From positions 1,906,940,644-1,907,004,643 of the forward strand of contig OY728163.1 of NCBI GenBank assembly GCA_963277665.1: 64,000 bases of DNA, read 5' to 3'. How positions within the stretch are numbered: position 1 is the stretch's first letter; each line of letters opens with the position of its first letter. The notes below the pieces were generated by a model. It ran no database searches, was not told where the DNA came from, and saw only the letters and a program-made list of their open reading frames with translations. The position numbers were made by a program, and so were the translations under genes. Below are positions 47,126-60,956 of this stretch, one piece after another. This stretch comes from Viscum album (lineage: Eukaryota; Streptophyta; Magnoliopsida; Santalales; Viscaceae).

Positions 47126-48909
47126 CTCTGGTCATCCCTACTGGATGGTACAACACTGTCCAATAGAACACAGAGTGGGTATTGCGCAACCACCCAGCTC
47201 TAGAACAATTCATCTAGTAGAGGTTCAGTGCCCGTGTAGTGTGGGAAATGCTGATACCTAAAACTATGCCTAGGGAAACACGTCACGCTAGATCATGGAA
47301 GGAAGATATGATCCCGATACTTGGCTAGGAAATCTGCACCTAGGCTCACTGGGGCTCCGTACTCTACTGGAAACAACCTCCTCGGTAGAGGATCGGTGCC
47401 CGCGTAATGTATTGGTCACATCGAATCCTCAAAAACTCTACCAGGGAACACGAAGGGACGTGATATTGAAAGCCCACATGGTTAAAGGAAAAAGGGGAAC
47501 CCAAACAACTCTGCCTATCACACCGTTGAGAACAAAACCAGCGGAAACCACTCAACCCTACTGGTCTAAACCATCATGAACAGAGGGACCCTCTACATCG
47601 GGAGAGATCAAAGGTACGTAAAGCAGAACACGATGCACATATGGGGCCCTTAGAACGTGTGGCCCCAACTCATCTCCAAACCAAGTAGAAATGTCCTTGG
47701 GTACAAGCCACAACATGCACCCCCATGCATTTCCGTATACTCTGATAGTATACCACATTTCCAGCCCAAGGGCTATCGTGCACACAACACCCAATGTCAA
47801 CGCGAAGGGTGTAAACGTAACTTCGCCAAATTGCTTCCTCCATGACCTTAGCACGGCCAACCACTTCCCTTTAAGCATTTACTTCACTCCCACAAGAGTA
47901 AACACGATCACACGCCAAGGGTTCCCTGGAAACACCGTAGGAAGAACCTCCACCGGTACATCTTTTATGCTTCCACGTTTAATGATATCTCGAATGAGTC
48001 TCCACACATCCAAATGGATAGTGCTATTGTAATCCTTGCAGAAGAAAAGAAACACACGAGATCGAATATTTACTCGCCTTCAACAGACATCTGATGAAAA
48101 AGTCCTCCAACACCGCTTTACTCCCAAATAGCATCCCGTGATCCCGAACCTCGATCCGAAAAAGTCGGGTGCATCGTACCATTGCGATCCCCTCAGGAAA
48201 AAACATCAAATTGACTACTCACTTGAGTGGAACATATATCCAGAGAAAAAGATGCATCTCGCCATGTGGCACATGAGCAGTGCTACGTGAGACCCGCGTC
48301 CTAGTCCCTAAGCGCTACAAACGGATCACACCATTTCGATCCTCTCAAAAAATTACACAAGATTGACTATCCACTTATCTGAAAACGACACCCGGTTATA
48401 AAGATGAAAATCACCGCAAACTCCCAAAATGGCCCTCGTGGGGCCCACACCATCGTGCAGAATTAAAGAGGTAGTATTGCGTCATTACAATTACCTCAGA
48501 AAAACACTCAAAATCAACTGCTCGCACGCCCCGAACGGACATCCGATGAGAAAGTTGTGAAACGCTGCTCGCAGCTTAAAAGACGGGTCGTGGGGCCCAT
48601 GCCTCAACTCCAGTTTCAATGCCCAAAACCATACTAGAAATCTTCGTCTCGACTCTAGGTTCGCAACACCACTGATGGCGCTCAAAACGGACTCCGGATG
48701 TGTATGCACTGCCCAAAACAAGAACCTCGAAAAAAGCACTAAACCACTTAACGTACGTGTCGCGCCACCAAGCCCCTCATCTCAAGATTTAAAAAAATCA
48801 CCAATACCATCTCAAAATTATAGTCTCGATTCAAGAAACGCGTCACCGCTGACAGTACACGAATCTGATTTACGGTGTGAAATCTAGAGGCATATTAATG
48901 CCGAAGAAT

Positions 48910-49380
48910 CGAAACGAGGTGGGCCAGGCCGGTTCGGCCGGCCCACCCACACCCTAAACCGACGGTCCGTGGTACACCGCGCGGACCGCCCCAAACCACC
49001 CTGATCGGTGCGGCCAGTCCAGCTCCTCCAACACGGACCCACAGAGTGTGGGTCCACTATGCGTCCTGGGGTCGTCGTGACCCCGGTCTCCCTCACCGAC
49101 TGGCCGACAGTCGGCCGGTCCTCGTGCTTGACAGTGTGCCCGCGGCCACCTGCTGCCGTCCCTAGCCGACGCTCCCGCTCACCCGACCACTCGACCTCGG
49201 CCGCCTCTGCTGAAGACCCACTGCACCACACGCCCTCGACTTAGAGCTTCCGTCCGCCCTCGACTGTGAGCTGCTGCAACCGTAGATCGCCGGGTCACTG
49301 CACGAAGTCGCCGGACCGGCCTAAAACCCACCAGAAACCACCAAACAACCTCCAATCTTCGCCGAACCGCTGCGGATGCC
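48910..49380. other. GC-rich block inside the 5' LTR
   Basis: Counterpart of 41890-42340, with the same GGCCGGCCC and CCGCGCGGACC character and many transition differences at CpG sites. Confidence 0.6.
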
Positions 49381-50180
49381 TCGGGACTCAGATTTTAAAT
49401 CCGGAAGATGCGTTGGAAATCTCAGAATATATATTACACACCCATGGGATTCTCTTAAAAATTAGATGGAAATTAGATGCTATAAATCAAGATCAAAGTA
49501 GGTGTGGGAAATTAAAAGAAAAACACATGATCCTACCTTGTTGGGCGTAGCCCGTTGCTTCGCAAGCGATCCTCCTTCACTGGATCTGTAACCACCTTGG
49601 AGAGGAAGGCTTTAGGAGTTCGAAGGGAGGGCTTGGTTGAGTCTTAGCCTTCCTCCAGAGGAGTTGGATTTCAGGAGAGGGGTGGGTTAGGTTAGGCTTA
49701 AGTAAGGAATTAAATAAACTTTTAATTAATCCTTTAATCAACCACATAAAGACCCACATCTGAGACTCCCAATAGGGACAAGATTAAGCCTCCCTTAGGG
49801 TAAACTCCACGTTCTGAGCTCAATGGCAGTCTCAGAATTTTATTTTGATATTTTTTTTGAATGTTAAAAAATTTAACGCTCGAGGCTGCTAAATTATGAA
49901 AACGCCCCTGGTGACATTTTTTACAGAAAGCCCGCGCCCGAGAAAATTACACCCCTCCTGGGGTAAGTGGAATGCTCCATACTCAATGGTTCCCTCATCT
50001 TTCCCATCCGAGCTACCGTTTATGAGTTATTTCATTTATTTGGCGTGCCTAGTGTGAATGCACTGAAAATTTAATTCTGGTCACACCGGGGCTCGGAATC
50101 GCACGCTGTCTGAAGGCGTTGCTCTAGAATAACATCACGAATTTTCCAAAGTATTTTATAGCAAAAACCAGGTTATTACA

Positions 50181-50185
50181 CAACC
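50181..50185. repeat. Target site duplication CAACC, right
   Basis: Identical to 38421-38425. Confidence 0.9.
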
Positions 50186-53100
50186 ACATAATAAGATTAG
50201 ATTTTTCATATAATAAGTAATGTCTAGAATATAACATACAACCAAAATAATTTTTCTCTTCACCTTAACTCCACATTATAATAAATTCAATTTCATTAGT
50301 TAGTTATCTATAAGTAATAGGTTCATCCCATGGCCTTTGATAACACCATCTTGTGTTTTATTTACTCTACCATTATTCCAACCCATACTATGGAGATAAT
50401 TCCCCATTGTGTGTTCTTCACATGTTCCGCCAACTTGTGCCAGTGCACTTCTCTACCACCCTGGTTGACAATGTTAACCATCTTCCAATGAAGTTTACCT
50501 AGTTCCCATATATACTATAGGTGTTTCAATGGTATTATTTGTTCATTCCATATATCTTACAAATCTACTATAAAACTAGTTAATAATTTCACAAAATAAC
50601 TCACTGAAAAAGAACTCGTATATATATATATATTCACTCTTGGAATCCATAAATAAAAAATTGCATTTCCAAAAATCATTTTCCAAATCTTTAAATTCAT
50701 CCATAAATATTTTAATTAAACTTCTTCTAAATTCCTCAATTAATTCCATTAAAACATATCAAGGATTAATTGGTATATTGTATGGGATTATATTTAATTG
50801 CTCATTATAATAAATATTTTCAACAACTTCACTTTTTAAATGTTATTAAAAATGACCCTATTCCAATGATATTTCCACATGTGATTATACATTACAGACA
50901 ATTCAAAAATCATCAGAACTACTATTTCATCCATTTCAAAAATGTCTCTTTATTTCTTCAAGAAAGTAGCCTCAAATACCTTTTCCATGGAAATGGAATA
51001 TCAAAAATAATCAAATGTAATTAAATTTATTCTTTATCAGGAATAAAATCCAAAAACCTAATCATAATTAGCTCTCCATTTATATCCTATATATATATAT
51101 ATTGATATTATAGTATACTAATAACAAATAAATCTTTCATCCTTTATCCTTGCACTTATTATCTTCAATTTCCCAATGAATATTTTGAAAATAATTATAA
51201 AAGTAATAAATTCAATTTATGTCTCCAAATTATTAATAATAAATTGAATTTTATACGAGGGGACTTATAATACCATTCTTCTTTTTCTCAGGCCTTCATC
51301 AAATTTACTTCACTAATATGTAATTAATGCCCTAGCCTTCAGTACATGAGGTACGAAGATGACATTATATGTTTTTCCTATATAAATAACCATTAGTTAG
51401 AAAACAATAAGTCTTTATATATATAATTGAATAATGATTTCCCTATTGGTTCCTCCAAAAATATCACTTAGGCTTACGGTTTCATATCTACCTCAACTTA
51501 TTCTTCTTTATTTTGATATCAAATTGTGAAATACTTATCTTCCTATTATTACCCTTTATAAATTTGATGTGTATATTCTTCTAATGTACAATATCGTCAT
51601 GTGGAGAGGTTTTTTACATCATAGGTTTCAAATAATTTTCATAATTTTTTTATTATATTAACATCTAAACTCTTTCTTCATTGGAAATCCAGATTGGTAT
51701 GTAATTCTTCAAATCATGCCTAATTTTTACACACATTTCACAAATATTCATTTTTATCTCTAGATAATTAATAATATATGACCTCTTATAAAATTAATAT
51801 CTTATTTTCAAATCATATATTTACAATTATCTTATACATATACTTTTGTATTATCTATTTCTTTAACCAATTTTAGATGTCCTAGCCAAACTATCAGACA
51901 CTCCATCTTATTTTATACTTTTTTGGTTTCTTACCTTTCCTCTCAAATATCTATGACTTAGTCTATTTTTACTTCTATAAATATTAATTTCATTAATATT
52001 ATTTACAACCACTCTATAATATTTTTTCATGTGTACCAAATCTATATGACCTTTTAATTCATATGGGGTATACATTTCATCTAGGAATCCATACATGTTT
52101 TGTACTAGTATCATGAATAGATTTTTCACTATATTGTATCTCTATTAATATATTCTATTCATTTCACAATGAATTACACATGGTTTATCCTTTTTTATAC
52201 TAATTACATGTTATTAATGTATTATTATACTTTATGATCACATTTTCCAGGACACTAGCAACATCCAACAAACCCTTATCTTTTGTATAGGTAATAATAT
52301 TGTCTAAATATTTCATGATTTATATATATTGTATACAGTTCTTGCTTTTTAAAAGGGTGAAATTATCTTCATGGGATATTCCTTTCAATATTGGATGTGA
52401 TGGAATACATATCTATTATCTTCTTAGTGTAAATGGGTTAATCTTCACTAATAGTAATAATTTATTGGTTTTGAAATTACGTATGGATAGATGTAACATT
52501 TTGGAATGGACCTTTTATATCACTAATATGGTAAGAATAAATTATTAATTGAATAGAATTATATTTGACTTATCTAATTTTCTCCATATCTTTTTAAAAA
52601 ATAATACTTAATTATTTTTTCCGGGCCATGTCTTCTCATAACACATATTTCTTCTCCTTAATAAAACTGATAATATTTTCTAATCCACGAACTATATGAT
52701 TTTTTTTCATGATCCCATCAATATGGGATCCTTATTTAATGATCAGTTATTCCTTTTCTGGTAAGATATTATTCATCTCTATGAGTATTTAATTATTTTA
52801 TTTTTTGTAACTTTTTCATATTCTACTGTCATGTATGAATCTCACATTCAACTATAAATTGGTCCCCGTCCTTTTTTCTCCATCATCATTTTTGTGTGAT
52901 GAATTAGATCTTTTTTCATCTTAGTCAATGAAATTAAATATTCCATCTGTAGTTATATATAATATTGGATCAATATTTATTTATATTACAAAAGACATCT
53001 ATTCTTTCTAATAAAATGAATAATTTACTTTTTTTTCCTTTACTATTTTCAAAATATCCCATATTTTTATTGGATTTTGATTTGGTTTTCATCTTTATTA

Positions 53101-55499
53101 TATTACTATGGAAAAATTTTCCAAATCCAACATAATTACATAACATCTACGATTTTCTAATTTCCCTTCCAAGATACCCTTTTTAATTACTTTTTATATG
53201 TGGAAAATGATCTTAATAAGATCTTTATCTTCCACATAATCTGAATTACTTGAATCAATAACCTATTCACACCAAGAATTTCCTATTTTCATGGAATCAA
53301 AGGTTATTTCATATTTTTCTTTCATTTTAGTGGTTTGATTTCATTATATATGATAAAAAATTATATTTTTGTGTAACTGATACATATTCAAATATTCCAT
53401 TTCTTTCAAATATGATATTTTTAATAAACATGATCTAGAAAATTAGTCAATAGTTTTATTGACAATTATTGAGGTAACAAGTTTCTCTTTCAATCATTGA
53501 ATGTTACTAACTTTATCATTTACCCTAGTGGAATAGAGAACTTTGTTTTTCCATATATTTTTATGATATATTCAAATTGGATTATCCTTACATTCTATTT
53601 TGAATACTTAACAGTGACATTATTTTCATTATTTCTTCTTCATTTATCCATGATCTTGTTAGAGGTTTGGAGACCCAGGATCATTGTGTAGACCTTCTAT
53701 GATATATGAATCATTATAGAATTTCAATCCTTTATCAATGAATCCAAATTTCTCTTATAATATTTATTCAATGTTTTATAATTAGTAATTTGTGGGAAAA
53801 TCATGATTCCATGGTCTCTCCCATCTAGAACCATTGATAGAAGGTTATGTAGCATCATATTTCTCAAACTATGCTAATTATACCAATAGAAAATTGAAGA
53901 AAATATACTATTGATTGAGTTAATACTATTAATATCTTATAAATAGTATCATATAATTATAGGGACTATATCTTTGATAACAATTGTATAGTCAAAAGTG
54001 GATTGAAAAATAATTATGGTGGTGAATTTTTATTTTTTTCATTGAAATTATTTTCTTCTAATTCTACCTCTTAAACTTCTTAAGGTTCTCAATCAATACA
54101 ATTATATCTCATTATATCACCTCATATATATAAATTATAAAATAAATAATAGAACATGTTATTTATAAGGGTCGATACAAATACCAACTTTTATCCATGT
54201 TGGTTAGATTCACCAACTAAGATTAACTACTATAACATAATCCATGATTAAATTTGATAAGTAAGAAACTATTTATACACCACATTAGTTGATCCTGTAG
54301 TTGATCTCTATAAAATAATCCAGTAACTATCTCTTATGATTGGTTAGTAAGACACGAGTGTTATCTTCACATTACTTTTCAATGACTTGTTAGACACCCC
54401 AACCTCGATCCATTTTAACCAAAAAGTTAGATTCTCTTTTCATATTATACTTCTTTTCAGTTGGGATCATATAATATAAATTCCACTTTAATCATTAGTG
54501 TAATCTTCTAATAAATTCTTACTTGATCAACATCACTAAAATAAAACATCATGATATTCAAAAAATTCTTGGACTAAGTTCATTGGTATTGAAATTATTT
54601 TCCATAGATTTGAATGAACTTTATTCTTATCAACTTATGGAATACTCAATAATACATGACTCCTCCTATGAAGTATCATCCAACCTCATTTTCAATTTTA
54701 CAAATTATCGGTAATATTTTTCTTTTGTATTATAGTGATGATATTTCTATCAATAAAATATTTTCATTTGGGTGGAAAGTTTCTTCAAATTTATTTATTA
54801 TTAAATTAAACATTCAAAAACTTAAGAAAACTTATATTTCTAATTCACAGTTTAAAAATATAATAATAACATTGTTTATACATGACAATTGCATCAACAT
54901 CCCATGTAGTGAATTTCAAACCAATTTTACATAACAATTAAGTATTTCTAAAAACGTGTAAAAATTTATTCCCATGGACATTATATAATTATATAATATT
55001 ATATATTACTTATTTCATACTTTTGGATTCTTCAATTATTTATACCGAATCATCTAAAAATAATTTATTTCTTTTTTATGAAAAATATTATGCATGAAAA
55101 TGTTTTTATGAAATTAACGAAAAATACAACTCAAATAGGTCCTTATTTTCATAGTACCTCACTTTTCAAAGTACATAGTTCTAAAAAATTATCCTTAAAA
55201 AATGTTGTTCTTTCCATATTCATAAATATTATATAAATCACAGAATAAAAATATTTTTTGGGGAACCCAAAATGGAGAGAAATAGGGTATCTTATTTCAA
55301 TATTCACTTATCCCAAAAGCAATTTTATCACAATATCTAAGAGATAGATGGGTATTTAAAAGTGATTGTACATGTGTTTAACTTTTGGTTATCCCATATA
55401 ATATTATATTCCATTAAACTATATCTGTTTCTAAACAAAAGTTCACAAATATTCCCAAATTACTTCATATATACATAAATTTTTTAATGGATTGAAAGT
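50186..55499. other. AT-rich filler, no gene recognised
   Basis: About 5.3 kb of strongly AT-rich sequence with short TA microsatellites (near 50621-50634 and 51089-51104). The open frames are under 100 codons and show no recognisable motif. The segment 54190-54420 is related to 36640-36860. Probably old, degenerate retroelement sequence. Confidence 0.55.
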
Positions 55500-55646
55500 T
55501 GTATTATCACACCCCAACTTTTTAAATTATTTTATTTTATTATTTATTGGCTTCATTTAGCCTCGTCAAGGGGATGGTTGACTACATGTTTGAAATTTTT
55601 GATATTTGATGTTTTTTGTGGGATTCAGATCGGTGCATGAGCAGTG

Positions 55647-55666
55647 CACGGTTGGCGGTAACCGTG
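55647..55666. repeat. Hairpin CACGGTT/AACCGTG in the LTR
   Basis: Perfect 7-bp arms around a 6-bp loop, in a GC-rich island near the LTR start. The copy at about 61110-61130 has lost the pairing. Confidence 0.7.
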
Positions 55667-55739
55667 CAGTCAGGAAAAATGCCCCTATGATTACCCATTA
55701 CTTAAAATAATAAAACTTTATGATAATAAAATAAATTAA

Positions 55740-56090
55740 ATTTTTAAGACATAATAATAATAATAACCTTGTTTTGTAGATAATTTTTTTTAATTGTTAA
55801 CGATCTTGTTATCATTAAAATGGATAAAAATATAATTATCATACAGTTTTTATTAATTTTGTTATTATAAAAAAATGAATAAAATTGTGATTATTATTAT
55901 TATTATTTTTATTGTTATTATTATTATTAACATTAAGAAAATTAATGGTGTTGTTATGATTATATTATTTTTAAAATTATTATAAATATTGTCATTAAAA
56001 TTTTGTTATTATTATTGTTATTACTATTATTATTTTTATCCTTATTATTATTACAATCTTTTTTTATTTGTTATTATAATTAATTTTTTA
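55740..56090. repeat. TTA/ATT microsatellite-rich tract (5' LTR)
   Basis: Runs of TTA/ATT/TAA repeated in several blocks. The matching tract is at 61210-61550 in the other LTR. Confidence 0.85.
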
Positions 56091-56104
56091 AGGGTTTTAA
56101 TCAT

Positions 56105-56500
56105 GACCCCTCTTTTCTTTATTCCCCATGCTCCCCCTCTCTCACATTTCTTCCCTTTATTTTTTTATTCCCTCTCTCTCCAATCACTCATCCCACTTTA
56201 TTCTCTCATGCCTCCCCTATATCTCCCAATTACTACCTTATTTATTAATTATTTTATTTTATTCTCTACAAACCACTCTTCCCATTAACATCCCACACAC
56301 ACCATTCTCCCCCCATTATCCCTTCACGCTCACCCCTCCCCTTATCCACTCACGGACTCACCCTATCACCCCATTAATTCATTTTTTTATATGCCTCTCT
56401 CAACTCACCCCTCTCTCCCCATATTCTCTCAGGCACATCCCCTCGCTATTATCCCTCACACATGCCCTCCTCCCCTCCAACACTCTTTCCGGAAGCCACT
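56105..56500. repeat. Pyrimidine-rich block in the 5' LTR
   Basis: The plus strand is almost only C and T over hundreds of bases (CCCCTCTCTC, TTCCCTTTAT and similar), mirrored at 61575-61985. Open frames in it (55989-56288 and 56128-56610) are compositional. Confidence 0.75.
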
Positions 56501-58222
56501 CCTCTCTCTGGTGGTTCCTTCGGGTAAGTTCTCTTCCCATATTCTCCTCTTTTAACACATTTATAGGGTTTCCGTGTGGGGTTTATTTTTGGGTGAAACC
56601 TAAATGTTAGGTTTAATATGTATCTAGGGTTTCCTTTGGACTTAGTGTGTGCATTTTGTTCATGGAGCATCGTTCTTCCTCCTGTTTAAGTTTCATTCCA
56701 ATCACACGAAGTTTTGGTAGGCATTTTAAAAAATGTTCTTTTCTGAATCACTCCACGAGAACTTTTGTGTTTTCATTTAATTTTTAAATGTTTTTTCACC
56801 AAAACTATATCTCTTCCTTTATGCGAGTGATGATTTCGTGTTGGTAGAATTTACTAAAAATAGGGTTTCAAAGGGATCTTTATGAAATACCTAGGTTTAT
56901 TGCACCTAGGGTTACAGTTTAAAATGTTATTATTATTTAAAATCAAATTGGGGGTTTTTAATGAAATTTTTAGCCTTGATTATTGTGGGATGGTTGTTTA
57001 TTGTTTGTGGTCTTGATTTTGTGTGTATGGTTTGTAATGATTTATCTTGTTATATGTGTTAACAAGTTGTAAAAAGGGTTTTATGGTTATAGTGGGATTG
57101 TTATATATTCTTTAAATATTGTGGATGGATGGAAAAGGTTTTAAAGAAAATGGTTAGTTATGTGGGAATGGTTTTTAAGTGTTTCTTGAAATATTGGATT
57201 TCTAAATGTGGTTTAAAATGGAATCCCATGGGAGGATGCCCATTTGGATTTTGGTGTGTCTGTTTTGGAATATTTTTGACTTAAGGGACCATTTGGAATT
57301 GTGCACATTAAGATGATTTTAGAAATGGTTTGTAAATGTTTTGATAATTGTATAAGGGTTTCTAAGAATAAAGGCCCAGTTGGCATGTTTTTAGAGTTGC
57401 ATGTTTTTTTAAAATGTGGAAAGGCTTGTTTAAAAAATTCTCAAGGAGGTGGTGTTCCTCATGGTTTTTGATGTGCTTTGGAAATTTCTGGTGTGTATAA
57501 GTTTTCAAAAATGGGTTTGTGATGTGAAAGTGGTGGTTTATGAAATGAGATTCTTTGTTTGGTTAATGAATTGTGTAAGTGGCATCATGTGATCTGGGGT
57601 TTCTTTGAGCACGAAAGGGAAACTCGAGTATCTAGGTGGGCGAGCATGTACTAGTATGCTATTGATCCTGTGAGGTTTGTCCCCTATTTCATGTAGTAAG
57701 TTTGATGATGACAACAATAACTAAACTATGTTGATGATGGTGATGGAGACCACTAGGTTATGGGTATGTTCCCTAATAGTGGCTCGTTCCCAAGAATGGA
57801 TATTACAAGGGTTGCTCTTACGCCAAGATACGATGTACCTGGGGCCCATAGCTAGATAGTGCCAAGAGGTGTTATTATGACTAGTGCTCAATAACTATAT
57901 TACACATCCCGTCGACATATGGTAGGTTATGTTGGTAATTTTAAATGTAAGTGTTTTATTTTTAAAGATGGATTCTTTGAAAATGTTTTCCATTTAATGT
58001 TTTTCCATTGATAATTGCTACTAGTATTGTTTGTATTGGGTTTTTGTTATCAAATGATAGTTTCCTTGAAAAATGTATGGTGACATGTGTTATCCTTTAA
58101 AGCGGTAAAGTTGTGGTTGTTTAATAAAATGTGAAAAATATATTTTTATAATTTTATTTCAAACTAGTGTTAATGGACTATTTTGGGAATGGAAACACTT
58201 GGAATCTATGGTGATTACCTAC

Positions 58223-58237
58223 TAAGCTATTAGCTCA
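58223..58237. repeat. Palindrome near the LTR 3' end
   Basis: TAAGCTATTAGCTCA here and the perfect TGAGCTGTTAGCTCA at 63694-63708 in the second LTR, each followed by CACC. It corresponds in position to the palindrome in the giant-LTR element. Confidence 0.75.
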
Positions 58238-58701
58238 CACCCTACCTTTACCACTCAGTCTTGGTAGACCTGGGCTATTTTACAGGTTCAGGGCTTTTTC
58301 AGGTTTCCTGGCTTAAGAGATCTTGGTTGGAGCGATCTTGGTCTTACGGTTGGGGGTTACCAAGACATTACATGGAGATAGTGGTAGATTGTTCCAATTT
58401 TAGTTTTTTTCTCAGTTTCTTTTTGCATGTTTTAGTTTTTAGTCTGTTTAGTTGCATATTGTATCTAGATCAACTTTTTATTTATTTATGTTCAGTTGTG
58501 TGTTGTTGCTGCGTGCTCATTTTGATTAGTTTATTTATTTCATCAGGTTTATTGGGCTGAAATCGTTCCCACTTAGTTTATATATATATGATTCCCGACA
58601 CTAGTTTCCTACCCATGGGGATTGGGAACGCCCTTCGAGTTATGTCGTGGACTGAGTCAAGTGTCGAGTCAGATGGAATCCCGACATGGTTTGTGAAAAA
58701 A

Positions 58702-58713
58702 TGGTATCAGAGG
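58702..58713 (+). promoter_or_regulatory. Primer binding site, initiator tRNA-Met type
   Basis: TGGTATCAGAGG matches the common plant site TGGTATCAGAGC at 11 of 12 bases. Confidence 0.88.
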
Positions 58714-60956
58714 AGGCCCTTGTTATTTGGGGTGTCTGGTAGATGTATATTAGGACTATAGGGACTCCATAGGTTGGTACGGGAAAGAAGTCATGAACCC
58801 TTGATCATTCCGAACCCTGAGTTATCAGGGGTAGTCTGGGTTTTGAGTCTTCTGGTTTTGTTTTGGGATTGAGGAATGACAATGGAGTCAGGCTGGTGTC
58901 ATGTCGTGACCTCACATAGAGTAATGACCCATGTGGAGTCCGAGTGCATGGTTGAGTTCCTCCTAGTCGTTGATTCTTTCTTGGGGCGTGACTCACTACC
59001 ATGTTATTGGGTTAAGCGTAAATGCTAGTTCCAAATTCCGTCATTTTTTTCGGTGCAAGTTGTGTTTGGCTTTGATTTTATTCTGGTTGGTGCAAGTGGG
59101 TTTTTGAAAAAAAAAGGGTTTTTGAAATAAAAGAGTTCTCTTCTAAATGAATTACATTGGTAAAGTGGGTTCCAAAATTGAAGTTTTCTTGGTTTGATGA
59201 TTTTTTAAATGCATAGATTTTCTAGGAAGTGGTTTGGACCCAACCTTGGGTACTCCTTAGGAATGTTGGCACATTTGAGGGCATGTATGGAAAGTACGTG
59301 TTGGTGCATATGGGTGGAAGTGAATGAAAACATGTGAAACAAATCATGGGATTACTCAGCTGTGTTTTAAAATTAAAGACCTGAACATGTTGTTATAAAG
59401 TGATATTAAAAAGTGGAAATGATTTTTGGAAAATTGAATTTGGTTTAAAAAGTGGCACTTGGTTTTTAGAAATTGGCCTTGAAGGAAGGCAGTTTTTTTT
59501 TAAATTAAATAAAAATGGGGCTTTAGAATGAAATGTTTTGGCCGCGTTTATATTTGTTTGGCTGTTTCTAGATTTAGTTTCTTTTAATAATGTTTTTTCA
59601 GCTAGATATTGGTTTTGGCTCAAGTCAAGTATTGATTTTGTTTATCTTGTGCAGTTTGGAGTATGCCACCCAGAAAGTTTCCTAGTATTGTCGATGAGTC
59701 ATGCCAAGGTTTTGGTTCTTTTAAGTATCATTGCCCTTCGAGGTGTTGTAGGTCTATTAGAGGTGGTGAAATGGATTGAGGGAAGTGGAGTGTGTCTTGG
59801 GGTTTTTGGGAACTACCTAGGTTGTTAAGGTTGTGCCGTTTTGAGTTTCTCTAAGGGTTCAGTTTGGGACCAGTTGAGGTTGGTAGTCTTATCATCGTTG
59901 GATTTTGGGGAGTAGCTTATAATAGTTTTATTTTGTTAAGGTTACCTATCTCGCGAGGAGTGTGTGTTGGAGGAACCTTCCCAAAGGGGTTATGTTTGTT
60001 GGTCCTGGAACATAGTTCATCAGGATGCCTTCTGGATTTCCATCAGTATGACTGATCTGGGCCTTCTAATCCGTCGTGCAGCATCCCTCTAAAGTCCTGC
60101 CATCATTGTGGTCGTTCATGTCACCGGAGAAGTTCTATGGGAAGCGTCATTAGAGGAAATAGTTATGATGAGGGGATTAAAGTGTCTGGATGTGTGGCAT
60201 AATATGCTTCAGCCATCAGAACCCCAACCTCAGGTCTTAGGGTGAAGCTCACTTACAGTCAGCGTGTTAGAGGCATGTGAGACTTTTTCTTGGTTCTTTA
60301 TCTTTCATCTTGTAATAGAGACATTCTGGGTTCCTTTGTTCTTGTTTTTATATTATTGTAAATCCATCTTTGGTGGTGATAGTGTGATGAACTTATTCTT
60401 TCATGGTCGTTTTAGTTGTGTTCTTCTAAATGTGTCCTCAAGAATCGTTAGTTTTTCTTAAAAGTATTTTCAACCTTGTGTGGGATGGTCCTGGTTTTAT
60501 TAGTGATCGTTCGGAGATGTGAGGTTTTGGGGAGTTTTAGATTGGTGTGGGGAATTATTAGTTCTGGTGGTGTTACAATTGAGAGTTCCTTATTCTAGTG
60601 CCCCGGTATGTCGGGTGGCCTTGTAGTGGTTTTCTGTTTATGTATCAGCAGTCATGTTCAACACATGTGGAGAGACCGGTAAGTTCGGTTGGGAGTTTCA
60701 GTATTTCCCCCTGGGTGGTGTGTATGAGTTATAATTCTTTTATTAGGATAATTTTTGTAATGGAGAGAACCCTCTCATGTTATCCCCTTGTTTTGTTCTA
60801 TGGTTTCTCTTTGGGTTGGTTAGGTGTAACATATAGAGTAAACAGTCAACTCGAGGGTTATATTTTTTTTCAATGGTTTTGGTCGGACATCGACTTGAGT
60901 TTTGGTTGTCTTTCTGATGGGTGACTTTCTAGGAGCAGAAATATTTGTGGTGGGAA
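58714..60956 (+). pseudogene. Interior with decayed gag remnant
   Basis: After about 950 bp of leader an ATG at 59663 encodes MPPRKFPSIVDESCQGF, resembling the MPPRR-type start of chromovirus gag. The frame is lost after about 35 codons. Near 60098-60190 a frame reads CHHCGRSCHRRS, perhaps a ruined zinc knuckle. No protease, RT, RNase H, integrase or chromodomain motif is seen, and no clear polypurine tract precedes the second LTR (the best is GTGGTGGGAAAA at about 60947-60958). Confidence 0.5.

Larger units (their letters stand above)
38426..50180 (-). mobile_element. Giant-LTR, gag-only (TR-GAG-like) chromovirus element
   Basis: LTRs of 4729 bp (38426-43154) and 4776 bp (45405-50180) enclose only 2250 bp, and CAACC is duplicated on both sides. 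Orientation is minus from the primer binding site at 45390-45401 and a broken gag (43850-45066) of Tekay/Del chromovirus type. No protease, RT, RNase H or integrase is visible, so it must have moved with enzymes supplied by another element. About 80 percent of the element is LTR. The LTRs contain a 51-bp minisatellite, a GC-rich block and a palindrome. Divergence between the LTRs is clearly larger than in the LARD-like element, so the insertion is older. Confidence 0.92.
45405..50180 (-). repeat. 5' LTR of the giant-LTR element
   Basis: 4776 bp, the partner of 38426-43154. Its left edge reads TTTCACGACCC where the other copy has TGTCACAACCC, so the terminal dinucleotide has mutated. It contains the palindrome (45877-45892), nine 51-bp units and the GC-rich block (about 48910-49380). 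Confidence 0.92.
55500..58699 (+). repeat. 5' LTR of the third element
   Basis: The left border is taken at TGTATTATCACACCCC and the right border just before the primer binding site; both are approximate, to about 10 bases. It aligns along its whole length with 60957-64000 (for example TTTAAATTATTTTATTTTA near both starts, and GGTGATT...AGCTCACACC near both ends). It contains a TTA-rich tract, a pyrimidine-rich block (56105-56500), G-rich sequence and a palindrome (58223-58237). Confidence 0.85.

Noticed and set aside
55989..56610. Two overlapping plus-strand ORFs rich in Pro, Ser, Leu and Tyr
   Set aside because: They are products of the pyrimidine-rich tract, which lacks purines and hence stop codons, and are not kept in the second LTR.
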